A stretch of 64,000 nucleotides of DNA from Gephyromycinifex aptenodytis (lineage in GTDB: Bacteria > Actinomycetota > Actinomycetes > Actinomycetales > Dermatophilaceae), in NCBI RefSeq assembly GCF_012277275.1, contig NZ_CP051155.1:2542001-2606000 (forward strand), read 5' to 3'. The translations under genes and the position numbers were made by a program. This document shows, one piece after another, positions 53,762 to 63,108 of this stretch. A model generated the notes under the pieces. It worked only from the letters and a program-made list of their open reading frames with translations, had not been told where the DNA came from and ran no database searches. Every line of letters starts with the position of its first letter. Positions within the stretch are counted from its first letter, which is position 1.

Positions 53762-55063
53762 ATGTCGACGTCGCACAGCGACACCGCGGTAGGGCCCCGC
53801 GACGAGGACTACGCCTTCGAGGCGGTGCCGCTGCAGGCCCGCCACGGGTTCTGGTCCGTCGGGTTCGTCATGCTCGGCTTCACCTTCTTCTCGGCGAGCA
53901 TGAGCGTCGGTGCAAAACTCGGCAACGGTCTCGACCTCGGCGGATACGTGCTCGCCGTGCTCCTGGGGGGAACGTTTCTCGCGGTCTACACCGGCGCGCT
54001 GGCCTACCTCGGCGCCCGCACCGGTCTGAGCATGGACCTCATCGCCCGCCGCGCCTTCGGTGAGCAGGGTAGCTACCTGCCTTCGGCCCTGATCTCCCTG
54101 ACGCAGATGGGCTGGTTCGGGGTCGGGGTGGCGATGTTCGCCATCCCCACCGCGGCGATCCTGTCCGTCAACCCCTGGGTCATCGTGCTCGTCGCGGGCG
54201 GGCTGATGACGGCCTCCGCCTACTTCGGGATCCGGGCCATCGAGATCGTCAGCTACATCTCGGTGCCGCTCATCGCGGTGCTCGGCACCTGGTCGATGAT
54301 CTCGGCGACCCATGCCGGGGGAGGGCTTGCCCAGGTCTTCGGCGGCGCTACCGGGATGCCGCTGATCACCGCCGTCGGTCTGGTCATCGGCTCGTTCATC
54401 TCCGGCGGCACCGCCACACCGAACTTCACCCGGTTCGCGGCCACCCCGCGCAGCGCCGTCCTGACGACGGTCGTGGCATTCCTCATCGGAAACACGCTCA
54501 TGTTCAGCTTCGGTGCTGTCGGTGGTGCCTTCACCGGCAAGGACGACATCTTCTACGTGATGATCGCCCAGGGTTTGGCGCTCCCGGCGATCCTCGTGCT
54601 CGGCGCCAACATCTGGACGACGAACAACAACGCGCTGTACTCCTCTGGGCTCGGTTTCGCCAACATCACCAAGGCGCCGCGTCGCCCGCTCGTGCTTCTT
54701 GCCGGTGTGGTCGGCACCCTGAGTGCGATGTGGCTCTACGACAACTTCGTCTCGTGGCTGAGCTTCTTGTCGGCGGCGCTACCCCCGGTCGGGGCCATCT
54801 TCATCGCTGACTTCCTGCGGCGCCGGGCCGCCTACGACCCAGCCGCGACGACCTCACCCGGGGTACGCATCGGTGCGGTCATCGGCGTCCTTCTGGGAGG
54901 CTTGGCCGGATGGTTCCTGCCGTTCGGGGTGGCCTCGATCAATGCCATGATCATCGCCCTGGTCTGCTACGCGATCGGTGACCTCGTGCAGGGGCGCACC
55001 CCGGTGGCGAGCGGCCCACGTGACCTCGATGACGACGACGACCTGGTAGAGGTAACCCGATGA
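53762..55063 (+). CDS. codB: Cytosine permease
   Basis: A 433-aa member of the nucleobase:cation symporter-1 family with about twelve helices. Typical stretches are RHGFWSVGFVMLGFTFFSAS, NPWVIVLVAGGLMTASAYFG and VLGANIWTTNNNALYSSGLG (substrate region with conserved Asn). AAAGGAG sits about 7 bases before the ATG; the frame opening at 53675 adds only a leader. A Glu/Asp-rich C-terminal tail (DLDDDDDLVEVTR) ends the protein. The gene overlaps codA by 4 bp, so the pair is translationally coupled for cytosine uptake and deamination. Confidence 0.94.
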   Translation: MSTSHSDTAVGPRDEDYAFEAVPLQARHGFWSVGFVMLGFTFFSASMSVGAKLGNGLDLGGYVLAVLLGGTFLAVYTGALAYLGARTGLSMDLIARRAFGEQGSYLPSALISLTQMGWFGVGVAMFAIPTAAILSVNPWVIVLVAGGLMTASAYFGIRAIEIVSYISVPLIAVLGTWSMISATHAGGGLAQVFGGATGMPLITAVGLVIGSFISGGTATPNFTRFAATPRSAVLTTVVAFLIGNTLMFSFGAVGGAFTGKDDIFYVMIAQGLALPAILVLGANIWTTNNNALYSSGLGFANITKAPRRPLVLLAGVVGTLSAMWLYDNFVSWLSFLSAALPPVGAIFIADFLRRRAAYDPAATTSPGVRIGAVIGVLLGGLAGWFLPFGVASINAMIIALVCYAIGDLVQGRTPVASGPRDLDDDDDLVEVTR

Positions 55064-56298
55064 TGCTCGTTCACAACGTTCGCCTCCCCGAATCGCCTGA
55101 GCCGGTCGACGTGCGGATCGCCGAGGCTCGCTTCACCCAGATCGGTGCCGATCTAGGTGTCCACGACGGCGAGGAGGTGCTGGACGCTCAGGGCCGGCTG
55201 ATGTTGCCGCCGTTCATCGAATCCCACATCCACCTCGACTCGGTGCTCACCGCCGGACAACCGGAGCCGAACCTGTCCGGCACCCTTTTCGAGGGCATCC
55301 AGAGGTGGGCGCAACGCAAGGCCACCTTGACCGTGGACGACGTCAAGGAGCGCGTCAACCGCGTCGTCCGCCAGCAGGCAGGCTTCGGGGTGCAGTTCGT
55401 GCGCACCCACGTCGACGTCACCGACCCACAGCTGACTGCGCTGCGGGCGCTGCTGGAGTTGCGCGAGGAACTTGCGGAGTGGATGACGATCCAGATCGTC
55501 GCCTTCCCCCAGGAAGGCATCTGCTCCTTCCCGGACGGCCGTGAGCTGATGACCAAGGCCGCCGACCTGGGTGTCGACGTGCTCGGCGCGATCCCGCACT
55601 TCGAGTTCACCCGCGAGTACGCGGTGGAGTCGCTGAACTTCGTGTGCAACCTGGCCGCCGAACGGGGCCTGCTCGTCGACGTGCATTGCGACGAGATCGA
55701 CGACGAAGCCTCCCGGGGCTTGGAAACGCTCGCTACCCGCGCCTACGAGTTGGGCCTGGGTTCGCGCGTCACGGCCTCGCACACCACAGCGATGCACAGT
55801 TACAACAACGCCTACTTCACGCGCCTGCTGCGGCTGTTGCAGATGAGCGGCATCAACTTCGTCTCCAACCCGGTGGTCAACACCCACCTGCAGGGCCGCG
55901 CTGACACCTACCCCAAGCGGCGCGGTGTCACCCGGGTCAAAGAGCTCACCGAAGCCGGTATCAACGTCTCCTTCGGTCAGGACGACATCCAAGACCCGTG
56001 GAACCCGCTGGGCACCGGCAACTTGCGCGATGTCGTGTTCACCGGGCTCTACGTCACTCAGATGCTCGGGCATGAACAGATCGAGAATTCCCACCGGTTC
56101 GTGACCAGCAACGCCGCGCGCACGCTCGGCCTGGGGGATGAGTACGGCATCGAGGTGGGGCGCCCGGCCAGCTTCGTCCTGCTCGATGCAGATACCTGGT
56201 CGCAGGCGCTGAACTGGAACGCCGGCGTTGTTGCCTCCTACCGCAACGGGAAGCTCATCGCCCGCACCGAGCCCGTGCGTCGCGAGGTGCTGTTCTGA
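55060..56298 (+). CDS. codA: Cytosine deaminase
   Basis: A 412-aa amidohydrolase converting cytosine to uracil and ammonia. The metal-binding HxH is in PPFIESHIHLDSVL (about 52-65), further ligands in VDVHCDEIDDEASRGLE, SRVTASHTTAMHSYNNAYF, and the metal-ligand and catalytic Asp pair in INVSFGQDDIQDPWNPLGTG. Overall length and motif spacing agree with E. coli CodA. It starts with ATG 55060, within the codB stop. Salvage of cytosine through this pair supplies uracil. Confidence 0.95.
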   Translation: MMLVHNVRLPESPEPVDVRIAEARFTQIGADLGVHDGEEVLDAQGRLMLPPFIESHIHLDSVLTAGQPEPNLSGTLFEGIQRWAQRKATLTVDDVKERVNRVVRQQAGFGVQFVRTHVDVTDPQLTALRALLELREELAEWMTIQIVAFPQEGICSFPDGRELMTKAADLGVDVLGAIPHFEFTREYAVESLNFVCNLAAERGLLVDVHCDEIDDEASRGLETLATRAYELGLGSRVTASHTTAMHSYNNAYFTRLLRLLQMSGINFVSNPVVNTHLQGRADTYPKRRGVTRVKELTEAGINVSFGQDDIQDPWNPLGTGNLRDVVFTGLYVTQMLGHEQIENSHRFVTSNAARTLGLGDEYGIEVGRPASFVLLDADTWSQALNWNAGVVASYRNGKLIARTEPVRREVLF

Positions 56299-56589
56299 GT
56301 TTTGCCGCGCCGCGCCCCGTACGGGACGCGCCAAGGCTGTCCTTGGGTCAATTCACTTAAACGGCGCATGGAACGGCGCTATGCCTGGTTTCCAGGTGCC
56401 AGCCCTCAGGGCGGCGATGTCGCGCCCCAGCACCGCTACCGCCCTCTCGGCAGTGACGTGAGTCACCGATTCGGGCTGCTTCGTTGTAATTGGCATGCGT
56501 GCCAGGGCGGCTCGACCAGCCCACCAGAACTGGTGAGTGCGATGTCGACAACATGTTCGCGAGGTTGTACGCCCGACCTGGACGGATGA

Positions 56590-56730
56590 CCGTTTTGCGT
56601 GCTTAATAGGGATATCCGAACCGGGGGAAACGGGGGAGATGTCGGCAGCTCTGAGGCCGACGGGGAAAGGACTGGCTGCGCTGGGGCGCACGACCAGCCG
56701 CGTGGCGGTTCGCCGCTCAAAGGGGAATTG
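56590..56730 (+). promoter_or_regulatory. Structured leader before the secreted Pro-rich protein
   Basis: A -10-like TAATAG at about 56607 is followed by CCGAACCGGGGGAAACGGGG, then two hairpins, GTCGGC/GCCGAC (about 56641-56662) and CTGG...CCAG with an inner GCGC pair (about 56671-56697), before AAGGGG and the start codon. This is an unusually structured 5' leader for such a gene. I could not match it to cobalamin, SAM, c-di-GMP or c-di-AMP riboswitch consensus sequences. The rest of the gap 56299-56589 shows nothing. Confidence 0.4.
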
Positions 56731-58062
56731 ATGAACGATCGATTTGCACATGTCCGTAAACACCAGCTGTTGATGACCGCGGCTACTGCCGCCTTCGCTG
56801 TTTCAGGATTGATGCCGGCCAGTGCCGCGCTCGCTGATCAGCAGCCTGCTACTCCAGCTGCCTCCTCGCAAGGGACGCTGACCGGCGGCTGGACCGACAA
56901 TTGCAGCACGCTTCAGGTGACCAGCTCCGGATGGCCTGAGGACTACCGCGTCTACGTCCGCTGGTACACCAGCGCCGATTCCACAGACCAGCAGACCGAG
57001 ATGGCTCCGGTGAACACGACCTGGTCGAAGCAGGTCGGCAGGAAATACCGGGGATTCTCCTACCGAATCGTGGATTCTGCAGGCAACCCTGTCACTCCGT
57101 TGCGGGATCAGGCCGCAGCCTGCGTAGTTGTGGTCAAGTCCACGTTGAACGTCGAAGCCCTCGATTGCACGCACGTCAAACTGGGGTACGACCACGCCAA
57201 CCCCGAGGTCTTCCGGTACGTCATCACGACCGGTGGGGTGACGACCACGCTGCCGTTGAGCGAGACGTCCTTCACTGCGGAGCCGGGTGCCACAGTTCGC
57301 GTGGATCTCGCCTGGCCGGAGCAGAAGTACATCGCGGATACCAAGACGGTGACGCTGGCTGACTGCCCCGCACCCACACCCACAGATGAGCCGACCACGC
57401 CGGCCCCGACGCCGACCACGCCGGCCCCGGCTCCGTCGACGCCTGCTCCGGCTCCGTCGACGCCTGCTCCGGCTCCGTCGACGCCTGCTCCGGCTCCGTC
57501 GACGCCTGCTCCGGCTCCGTCGACGCCTGCTCCGGCTCCGACGACGCCTGCTCCGGCACCGACCACTGCACCTGCGTCGCCGGCACCGAGTGTGCCCAAG
57601 CCAAGTACTCCGGTGCCGCCGCAGACAGCGCCAACGCAGCCCACGCAGGACACTCGCCCGCCGAGCGCGGTCGTGCCAGCTCGGCCGACGACCCCGATGG
57701 TCAAGCGCACCTTCCAGGTCGACCGATACATGCCGCGAACCCGGGCCCAAGCACGTGTCGTCGCCCGTCTCGATGACGACCGTCGCTTGCGATACCGCGA
57801 AGATCGTCCGCTGTGGGGTGCGAGCCGCTGGCAGTTCGTCACCGTGAGTGTCCCTAAGGACGCTTCCAAGGCCCAGGTTCTGCGAGCCGTGAACAAGGCC
57901 ACGAACTCCGCCGTCGGTGACATCCGCACGACCAGCAAACTTGGCTCGGCGCGTCCAGGCTCCTCCTACACCGTGGCGTGGGAACTCGCGCCCGGAGCGG
58001 ATCGCGCCCATGCCTGGGGGCTCAACAAGTCCCGTGCCCAGGTCTTCCTGGGGCGCAGCTGA
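56731..58062 (+). CDS. Secreted protein with Pro-Ala-Ser-Thr repeat linker
   Basis: A 443-aa exported protein. A Sec signal peptide (MTAATAAFAVSGLMPASAALA, cleavage near residue 36) leads to an N-terminal domain (about 40-215) with paired cysteines and beta-rich segments. A Pro-rich linker (about 217-310) contains perfect PAPSTPA repeats, followed by a C-terminal domain (about 330-443; MVKRTFQVDRYMPRTRAQAR) of unknown family. No LPxTG motif or membrane anchor is visible at the end, so release or wall association by the linker is likely. ATG 56731 follows AAGGGG. The function is not recognised. Confidence 0.85.
   Translation: MNDRFAHVRKHQLLMTAATAAFAVSGLMPASAALADQQPATPAASSQGTLTGGWTDNCSTLQVTSSGWPEDYRVYVRWYTSADSTDQQTEMAPVNTTWSKQVGRKYRGFSYRIVDSAGNPVTPLRDQAAACVVVVKSTLNVEALDCTHVKLGYDHANPEVFRYVITTGGVTTTLPLSETSFTAEPGATVRVDLAWPEQKYIADTKTVTLADCPAPTPTDEPTTPAPTPTTPAPAPSTPAPAPSTPAPAPSTPAPAPSTPAPAPSTPAPAPTTPAPAPTTAPASPAPSVPKPSTPVPPQTAPTQPTQDTRPPSAVVPARPTTPMVKRTFQVDRYMPRTRAQARVVARLDDDRRLRYREDRPLWGASRWQFVTVSVPKDASKAQVLRAVNKATNSAVGDIRTTSKLGSARPGSSYTVAWELAPGADRAHAWGLNKSRAQVFLGRS
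57409..57555 (+). repeat. 21-bp tandem repeats encoding PAPSTPA
   Basis: The 21-base unit CCGGCTCCGTCGACGCCTGC+T is repeated five times without change, then once with ACG replacing TCG, flanked by degenerate PAPTTPA codons. Near-identical DNA copies indicate recent slippage or selection on linker length. Confidence 0.9.
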
Positions 58063-58165
58063 TCTGGCTCGGTGCTGAAAACCTAAGCGGCGCAAGGCCG
58101 GTCTGATGCCTGGTGGAGGTTTCGAGTGCAACATAAAGGGTGCACGGAGACCAACCTGCAGCACA

Positions 58166-59050
58166 ATGGATCCCATGATCCGGGAACGCGTGCTCGAAAC
58201 CTCCGCCGGCACGTTCGGAGCCATCGACTTCGGTGGCGAAGGACGCGACATCCTCATGCTTCACCAACTGACGTCGAACGCTCAGGTGTGGGTCCCGTTG
58301 GGGGAAGAGCTGGCCAAGGTTGGCCGAGCCGTGGCAATCGACCTTCCGGGTCATGGACGCTCTGCTTTACAGCACGGTGGGTTTGACCGCATCACCGATG
58401 ACCTGCCGCTCATTGTGGAGGCGTTGGGGATGACACGGCCCCTCGTCTTGCTGGAGCAGGAAGAACTTCTGATCCTGTCACCGGATCGCCTGGCCGGGCT
58501 CGGCGGCTGCGGGTTCTTCTTGATCGGCTTGAGCTCCTGCCGTCGTGGCGAAGAAGCAAAGGCCGAATGGCGCGAAGTGGTCGGGCCTAACTCCCTCGAA
58601 GTGTGGCGGGAGCGGTTCGGGCTGTTCGCTACCGGCTCGATGCAGGAGCTGCAGGGTTACGTGGATCGGACGGTCCAGCGAGCCTCCACCGATTGGGTCA
58701 ACGAGGGCGTTGCGCCGAACCAATACCGTGCCTACCTTGAGCGGAACATCACCACGACTGAGGACGGTTGGAGGCGGCGCCCGCGCCGCGACGTGCTCGA
58801 GCGGGCCCTCCACCACATCGCCGAAGGCGTCCACGGTCTCGACCTGCTCGATCAGGTTGATGCACCGTTGTGGATTGCGGCCTCGCCGGTAAACCTGTGC
58901 GCAGAAGAAGTGGCGACCCTCAACGAGTACGCGGCCAACCGAGCTAATTGCCGGGTCATCTTCGTGCGTGGCGGCCAAGTTGTTGATTCTTTGGACCCTC
59001 AGGATGTTTCTTCGGCTGTCGCCAGAATGCTCGAGGCGACCGAGGGCTGA
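58166..59050 (+). CDS. Alpha/beta-hydrolase homologue lacking Ser and His
   Basis: A 294-aa protein with the front half of an alpha/beta hydrolase: DILMLHQLTSNAQVWVPLGE and VAIDLPGHGRSALQHGGFDR. Where PLVLVGHSLGG would be expected, the sequence reads RPLVLLEQEELLILSPDRLA, so the nucleophile elbow is destroyed. The C-terminal loop VRGGQVVDSLDP lacks the catalytic His as well. The frame is intact over about 295 codons, suggesting a retained non-enzymatic role rather than fresh decay. ATG 58166 is chosen over the frame start at 58106; ATG 58175 is also possible. Confidence 0.78.
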   Translation: MDPMIRERVLETSAGTFGAIDFGGEGRDILMLHQLTSNAQVWVPLGEELAKVGRAVAIDLPGHGRSALQHGGFDRITDDLPLIVEALGMTRPLVLLEQEELLILSPDRLAGLGGCGFFLIGLSSCRRGEEAKAEWREVVGPNSLEVWRERFGLFATGSMQELQGYVDRTVQRASTDWVNEGVAPNQYRAYLERNITTTEDGWRRRPRRDVLERALHHIAEGVHGLDLLDQVDAPLWIAASPVNLCAEEVATLNEYAANRANCRVIFVRGGQVVDSLDPQDVSSAVARMLEATEG

Positions 59051-59329
59051 GCGGACTCCGGCCCCGACTCCTCATCCGCTGCTCGATCGCGCAATCAATG
59101 CCCGCACCGGTGCCCCCGGGGGGGGCATCTGCGGTTAGTTTGCGGCCTCGGGCGGGGCAGCGTCGTCACGCGCCACCGGCTCCACCCTGGCCTGCTGCCA
59201 GCCGTGGAAACACCCACGATGGCATTGCAGGGTCGGCAGCAGGTGTACGGCACGCAACCCGATGGCGGAAGAGCTGATCGTCGGCGGTAGCGTCAGGGTT
59301 CCTCCCCACATTCTTGAGTAAGGCTTCCT

Positions 59330-60496
59330 ATGCAGCGCCCTGCCCTTGACGGCTCGACCGCGGTACCGGCGACCGCCACCCTGTTCGCCTCGAACGGGCT
59401 CGTCATCGGTGTCTGGGCGGCGTCGCTGGCGGGCTTGCGTGAACGCCTCGACCTCTCCAGCTCCCTGGTGGCGAGCGCCCTGGTCGTGCTCGGGGTCAGC
59501 GCCATCGTCGGCATGCAGGTGGGCGGCCGACTCGCGGACGCCCTCGGGGCCCGCCGTGTTGCTCTGGCGGCGCTGCCAACGCTCCTGGTCGGCATCGCAG
59601 TGATCGGTCTGGCGGCCTCCTACCCGTGGCTGCTGACCGGGGCAGTGGTGCTGGGGCTGGGAAACGGCGTGATGGATGTGTCCATGAATGCGATGGGTGT
59701 GCAGGTGGAGAAGCGCCGACCCAAACCAGTCATGAGCTTCTTCCACGGCATGTGGTCGGTCGGGAACTTCTCCGGTGCCGCATTGGTCCTGCTCGCCTCC
59801 CTGGTCCTGCCTGAGCGGGCGGTCCTGGCCGGGTGCCTGCTGGCGGCAACGATCGCGCTCGTCAGCACCGCGGTGCTCTCCCGCATCACCCCCGAAACCG
59901 AGATCGTCGCGCACGTGGATGAGTCCGGGGCCAAGACCAAGGTTCCCGGCTGGGCCTGGCTGTTGGGTTTGATGGCTATCGCCTTCGGCTTGGGTGAAGG
60001 CACGGCGATGGACTGGTCCGGTATCCACGTCACCGATGTCGCGGGCGTACCCGCCGTGCAGGGATCCATGGCAGTCACCGTCGTGGCCGCGTTCATGGTG
60101 ATCATCCGGCTGCTGGGGGACCGCCTGGTCGCGCGGTTCGGGCGGCGCGCCGTGGTGCGTTTCGGCGGTATCTGCTCGGTAGCCGGCTATTTGACAGTAT
60201 CGATAGCGCAGCCTTTGCCGGTCTTGCTCATGGGCTGGGCGCTGGTCGGGTTCGGCATCGGGATGATCGCCCCACAGGTGTACGCCGTCGCGGGTCACGC
60301 CGGGGGCGGGCGGGTGCTGGCAGTCGTGGTCACCTTCGGTTACGCCACCTTCTTGGCGGGGCCTGCTGTCATCGGGTTCTTCGTCGACCACATCGGCGTT
60401 CAACGCACCATGTTCATCCCGGCCCTGCTGCTGTCCACGCTGCCGCTGCTGGCCCGCGTCATCCCGGCAGAGACCGAACCGCAAACACCTCGCTGA
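59330..60496 (+). CDS. MFS transporter
   Basis: A 388-aa major facilitator with twelve predicted helices. Early motifs include NGLVIGVWAASLAGLRERLD and GMQVGGRLADALGARRVALA (motif A-like G-x-x-x-D-x-x-G-x-R/K). The pattern GLGNGVMDVSMNAMGVQVEK is characteristic of the YbjJ/FucP-like subgroup of sugar or drug transporters. The substrate is unknown. Only a weak AAGG precedes the ATG. It stands alone; a G/C-rich inverted repeat (TGCCCCC/GGGGGCA, about 59111-59129) lies in the 279-bp gap before it. Confidence 0.9.
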   Translation: MQRPALDGSTAVPATATLFASNGLVIGVWAASLAGLRERLDLSSSLVASALVVLGVSAIVGMQVGGRLADALGARRVALAALPTLLVGIAVIGLAASYPWLLTGAVVLGLGNGVMDVSMNAMGVQVEKRRPKPVMSFFHGMWSVGNFSGAALVLLASLVLPERAVLAGCLLAATIALVSTAVLSRITPETEIVAHVDESGAKTKVPGWAWLLGLMAIAFGLGEGTAMDWSGIHVTDVAGVPAVQGSMAVTVVAAFMVIIRLLGDRLVARFGRRAVVRFGGICSVAGYLTVSIAQPLPVLLMGWALVGFGIGMIAPQVYAVAGHAGGGRVLAVVVTFGYATFLAGPAVIGFFVDHIGVQRTMFIPALLLSTLPLLARVIPAETEPQTPR

Positions 60497-60701
60497 AGTT
60501 CGGTGGGCGCGCCGAGCGCTCCCGCTACGTGCACACGTCGCTCGCAGTAGCACTCATAGCGTGGGCCTTTGCGCCGATGTAATCGCCGACACGTCGCGCG
60601 AGAACCGGGCCCCGCTGTACCGATCCCTGCCTCACCGCGATGCGCCATGACAGAACGACTCGGCCCGCGGGCCTACCAGAGCAGGGACAGGGGAGCTGTA
60701 C

Positions 60702-62279
60702 GTGTCAGCCTTCAAAGGTGGGATTCAGACCAAGCTGTTGTTGATGACCCTGCTTGCCGTCTGCGGCATGCTCGCCGTGATCAGCATCGCTGCCGTTCAG
60801 CAGCGAAACAGCATCGCCGAAGAGCGCCAGGAGCGCATCAAATCCGTCGTGGAGACGGCGCATGGGGTGCTCGACTTCTACGGGAAGCAAGCATCCTCAG
60901 GGGTCATGAGCGAGAAGCAAGCCCAACAGGCAGCGCTGGCCACACTCAAGCAGATGCGTTACGACGGTCAAGAGTACTTCTGGGTCAATGACATGCATCC
61001 CCACGTCGTCATGCATCCGATGAAGCCCGAACTCGATGGCACGGACGCTTCCACGATCAAAGACCCCAACGGGGTCTTCATCTTCAAGGAGTTCGCCCAG
61101 ACCGTTAAGAGCAGCGGGTCGGGGTTCGTGCCCTACATGTGGCCCAAGCCGGGACAGGAGGAGCCGCAGCCGAAGATCTCCTACGTCAGCGGCTATCAAC
61201 CGTGGGGTTGGGTCGTCGGGTCAGGGGTGTACACGGACGACATCACCGGCGCGGCTTGGGTCTCTGCGCTGAAGTTGGCGCTGTGGTCGTTGCCGTTGAT
61301 GCTGATCGTGTGGTTCGTCGGCTCCAGGCTTGCCGCCAGCATCATCCGGCGGGTGCGCAGCGCCGCGCAGGCGTTGGAATCAGCCGACATCACCCATCGC
61401 TTCCCGGTCAAGGGTGACGGCACGGCGTTGGACGACCTCAACTCCGCCCTGAACGCCACCCTGGATCGCGTCGGTGGAGTCATCGAGCGGGTCGAAGGGA
61501 CCTCGCGCGGGTTGGTGGAGGCCTCCGGTTCACTCCGCGGCGCTGGGGAACACATCGAACATTCCGCACAGGGGACGTCGGCGCAGGCCGGTCGGATGCT
61601 GGGCGATATCGACGGCATCCGTGACGGCGTCGAGACGGTAGCTGCCGGAACTGAGGAGATGGGGGCCTCCATCCGCCAGATCTCCGAGAGCGCGAACGCT
61701 GCCGCCCGGGTCGCCGCGGACGCGGTCCGCACGGCCGAATCCACCAACGCGACGGTGTCCCGCTTGGGAGAGTCGTCCAAGCGGATCAGCGAGGTCGTCC
61801 AAGCCATCGGCGCGATCGCCGCTCAGACCAACCTATTGGCGCTCAACGCCACCATCGAGGCGGCGCGAGCCGGTGAGGCAGGCAAGGGCTTCGCTGTGGT
61901 CGCCGGCGAGGTCAAGGATCTAGCCCAGGAGAGCGCCCGCGCCAGCGAGGACATCGGTGATCGGGTGGCTTCGATGCAGACCGAAGTCGCGCAGGCCGTT
62001 GCGGCGATCGGGCAGATCGCCTCGATCATCGGGGAGATCAACGATTACCAGACAGCCATCGCCGGAGCCGTCGAAGAACAGACGGCCACCACCGCGGAGA
62101 TGAGCCGTAGCGTGCAGGGCGCTGCAGCCGACGGCCGTTCTGTCGCAGACGGAGCCCGTGGTCTCCTCGGCAGTGCCCAGGGCACGGTGGGCGAAGCGGG
62201 GGAGATCCGTGCCGCGGTGGACCGGTTGGAGGCAATGTCGCAGGACCTGCAGACTGCAGTGTCGGCGTTCCATCACTGA
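60702..62279 (+). CDS. Methyl-accepting chemotaxis protein with Cache sensor
   Basis: A 525-aa receptor. TM1 is at about 11-31 (KLLLMTLLAVCGMLAVISIA); the extracytoplasmic single-Cache domain (about 35-185) contains GQEYFWVNDMHPHVVMHPMK and SGYQPWGWVVGSGVYTDDI, typical of sCache_2. TM2 (about 190-212) leads to HAMP (about 213-265), then the signalling domain, whose hairpin tip reads IAAQTNLLALNATIEAARAG. Its ligand is probably a small carboxylate, as for many sCache_2 domains, but this is not proven. GTG 60702 follows GGGGAG. It implies that the organism is motile, or descends from motile ancestors. No other che genes are in the window. Confidence 0.94.
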   Translation: MSAFKGGIQTKLLLMTLLAVCGMLAVISIAAVQQRNSIAEERQERIKSVVETAHGVLDFYGKQASSGVMSEKQAQQAALATLKQMRYDGQEYFWVNDMHPHVVMHPMKPELDGTDASTIKDPNGVFIFKEFAQTVKSSGSGFVPYMWPKPGQEEPQPKISYVSGYQPWGWVVGSGVYTDDITGAAWVSALKLALWSLPLMLIVWFVGSRLAASIIRRVRSAAQALESADITHRFPVKGDGTALDDLNSALNATLDRVGGVIERVEGTSRGLVEASGSLRGAGEHIEHSAQGTSAQAGRMLGDIDGIRDGVETVAAGTEEMGASIRQISESANAAARVAADAVRTAESTNATVSRLGESSKRISEVVQAIGAIAAQTNLLALNATIEAARAGEAGKGFAVVAGEVKDLAQESARASEDIGDRVASMQTEVAQAVAAIGQIASIIGEINDYQTAIAGAVEEQTATTAEMSRSVQGAAADGRSVADGARGLLGSAQGTVGEAGEIRAAVDRLEAMSQDLQTAVSAFHH

Positions 62280-63108
62280 GTGATCGGGGGGCCGTGGTCG
62301 GTCTGAGACGGCAACTCAGCGTTCCGCGTCAGCCGGGCCGCCGACTGTTCGGCTGAGACAAGGTTCGACCGCATCCGGCCAGAGCCGTTCCAGGAGTCCT
62401 GACTGTGAGCGACGTCGTGTGCGCCTGGGAACGCATGCCCCACGCCGTCGCCAGGTGCCCTGGCATCGCAGTACATGAGCAGGGGAAGCGGCCTCAACCG
62501 CCACGCGGCTGACCGGTAGAGGGCCGCACGATCCAGACAACGGCTGGCCAGTTTGCTGCATCTCGGGAACCGCGACAGTGTGAATGGCTGGAGCGCAGCC
62601 CGCAAAGCCTTCGAAGTCCGGTGTGTCCGGGTAGCGCTGCGCGAGTCGACTCCTAGCGGGTTCAACCTCGACCGGTTACGAGCCACCAAGTAGCGCCAAC
62701 CCGCACACGTCGTGCAGTTCACGCTGCTCTTAGTGCCGAGGGCACCCGCTCCAAGGCATACCTGTGCTCGATCGCGCTGCGGGACGTATAGGACTTTCCC
62801 CGGCGTTATGAAGAGATGCATAGATGAGTAGTGCAGTGCTCATGTCACCCTCCGCGAGCGCCGGAATGAGCTACGATCAGGCCGTGAGCTGAGAATTAAC
62901 GTATACGAGCCCTAGTGCGTTGTCGAGAGCTCCTTGCGCCAGTGCTTGGCTCGAGTGAAAATGCCAGTTCCTTCCGTCAGGATCAAAACGGCCAGCCAAT
63001 GGTGACGCCCGAATTGCTCCTGGCCAGGAACGCCCCTCCTGGTTTATCGGAGTTCGGCACCTCACGGCTGCGAGGGGCTAGAGCTCAACGGTACGAAAGG
63101 TACAAAAC
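62280..63108 (+). other. Gene-free stretch before the truncated secreted esterase
   Basis: About 830 bp with no convincing coding sequence. A minus-strand frame at 62273-62821 lacks a ribosome-binding site and protein-like composition. Stop codons interrupt the plus-strand frames repeatedly. The A+T content rises visibly from about 62830 onward. I see no tRNA, attachment site or terminal inverted repeat; decayed coding DNA is possible but unrecognisable. Confidence 0.5.

Noticed and set aside
62273-62821. 182-aa minus-strand open frame after the chemotaxis receptor
   Set aside because: No ribosome-binding site, irregular Cys/Arg/Ser-rich composition and no motif; it is probably a chance frame in GC-rich DNA.
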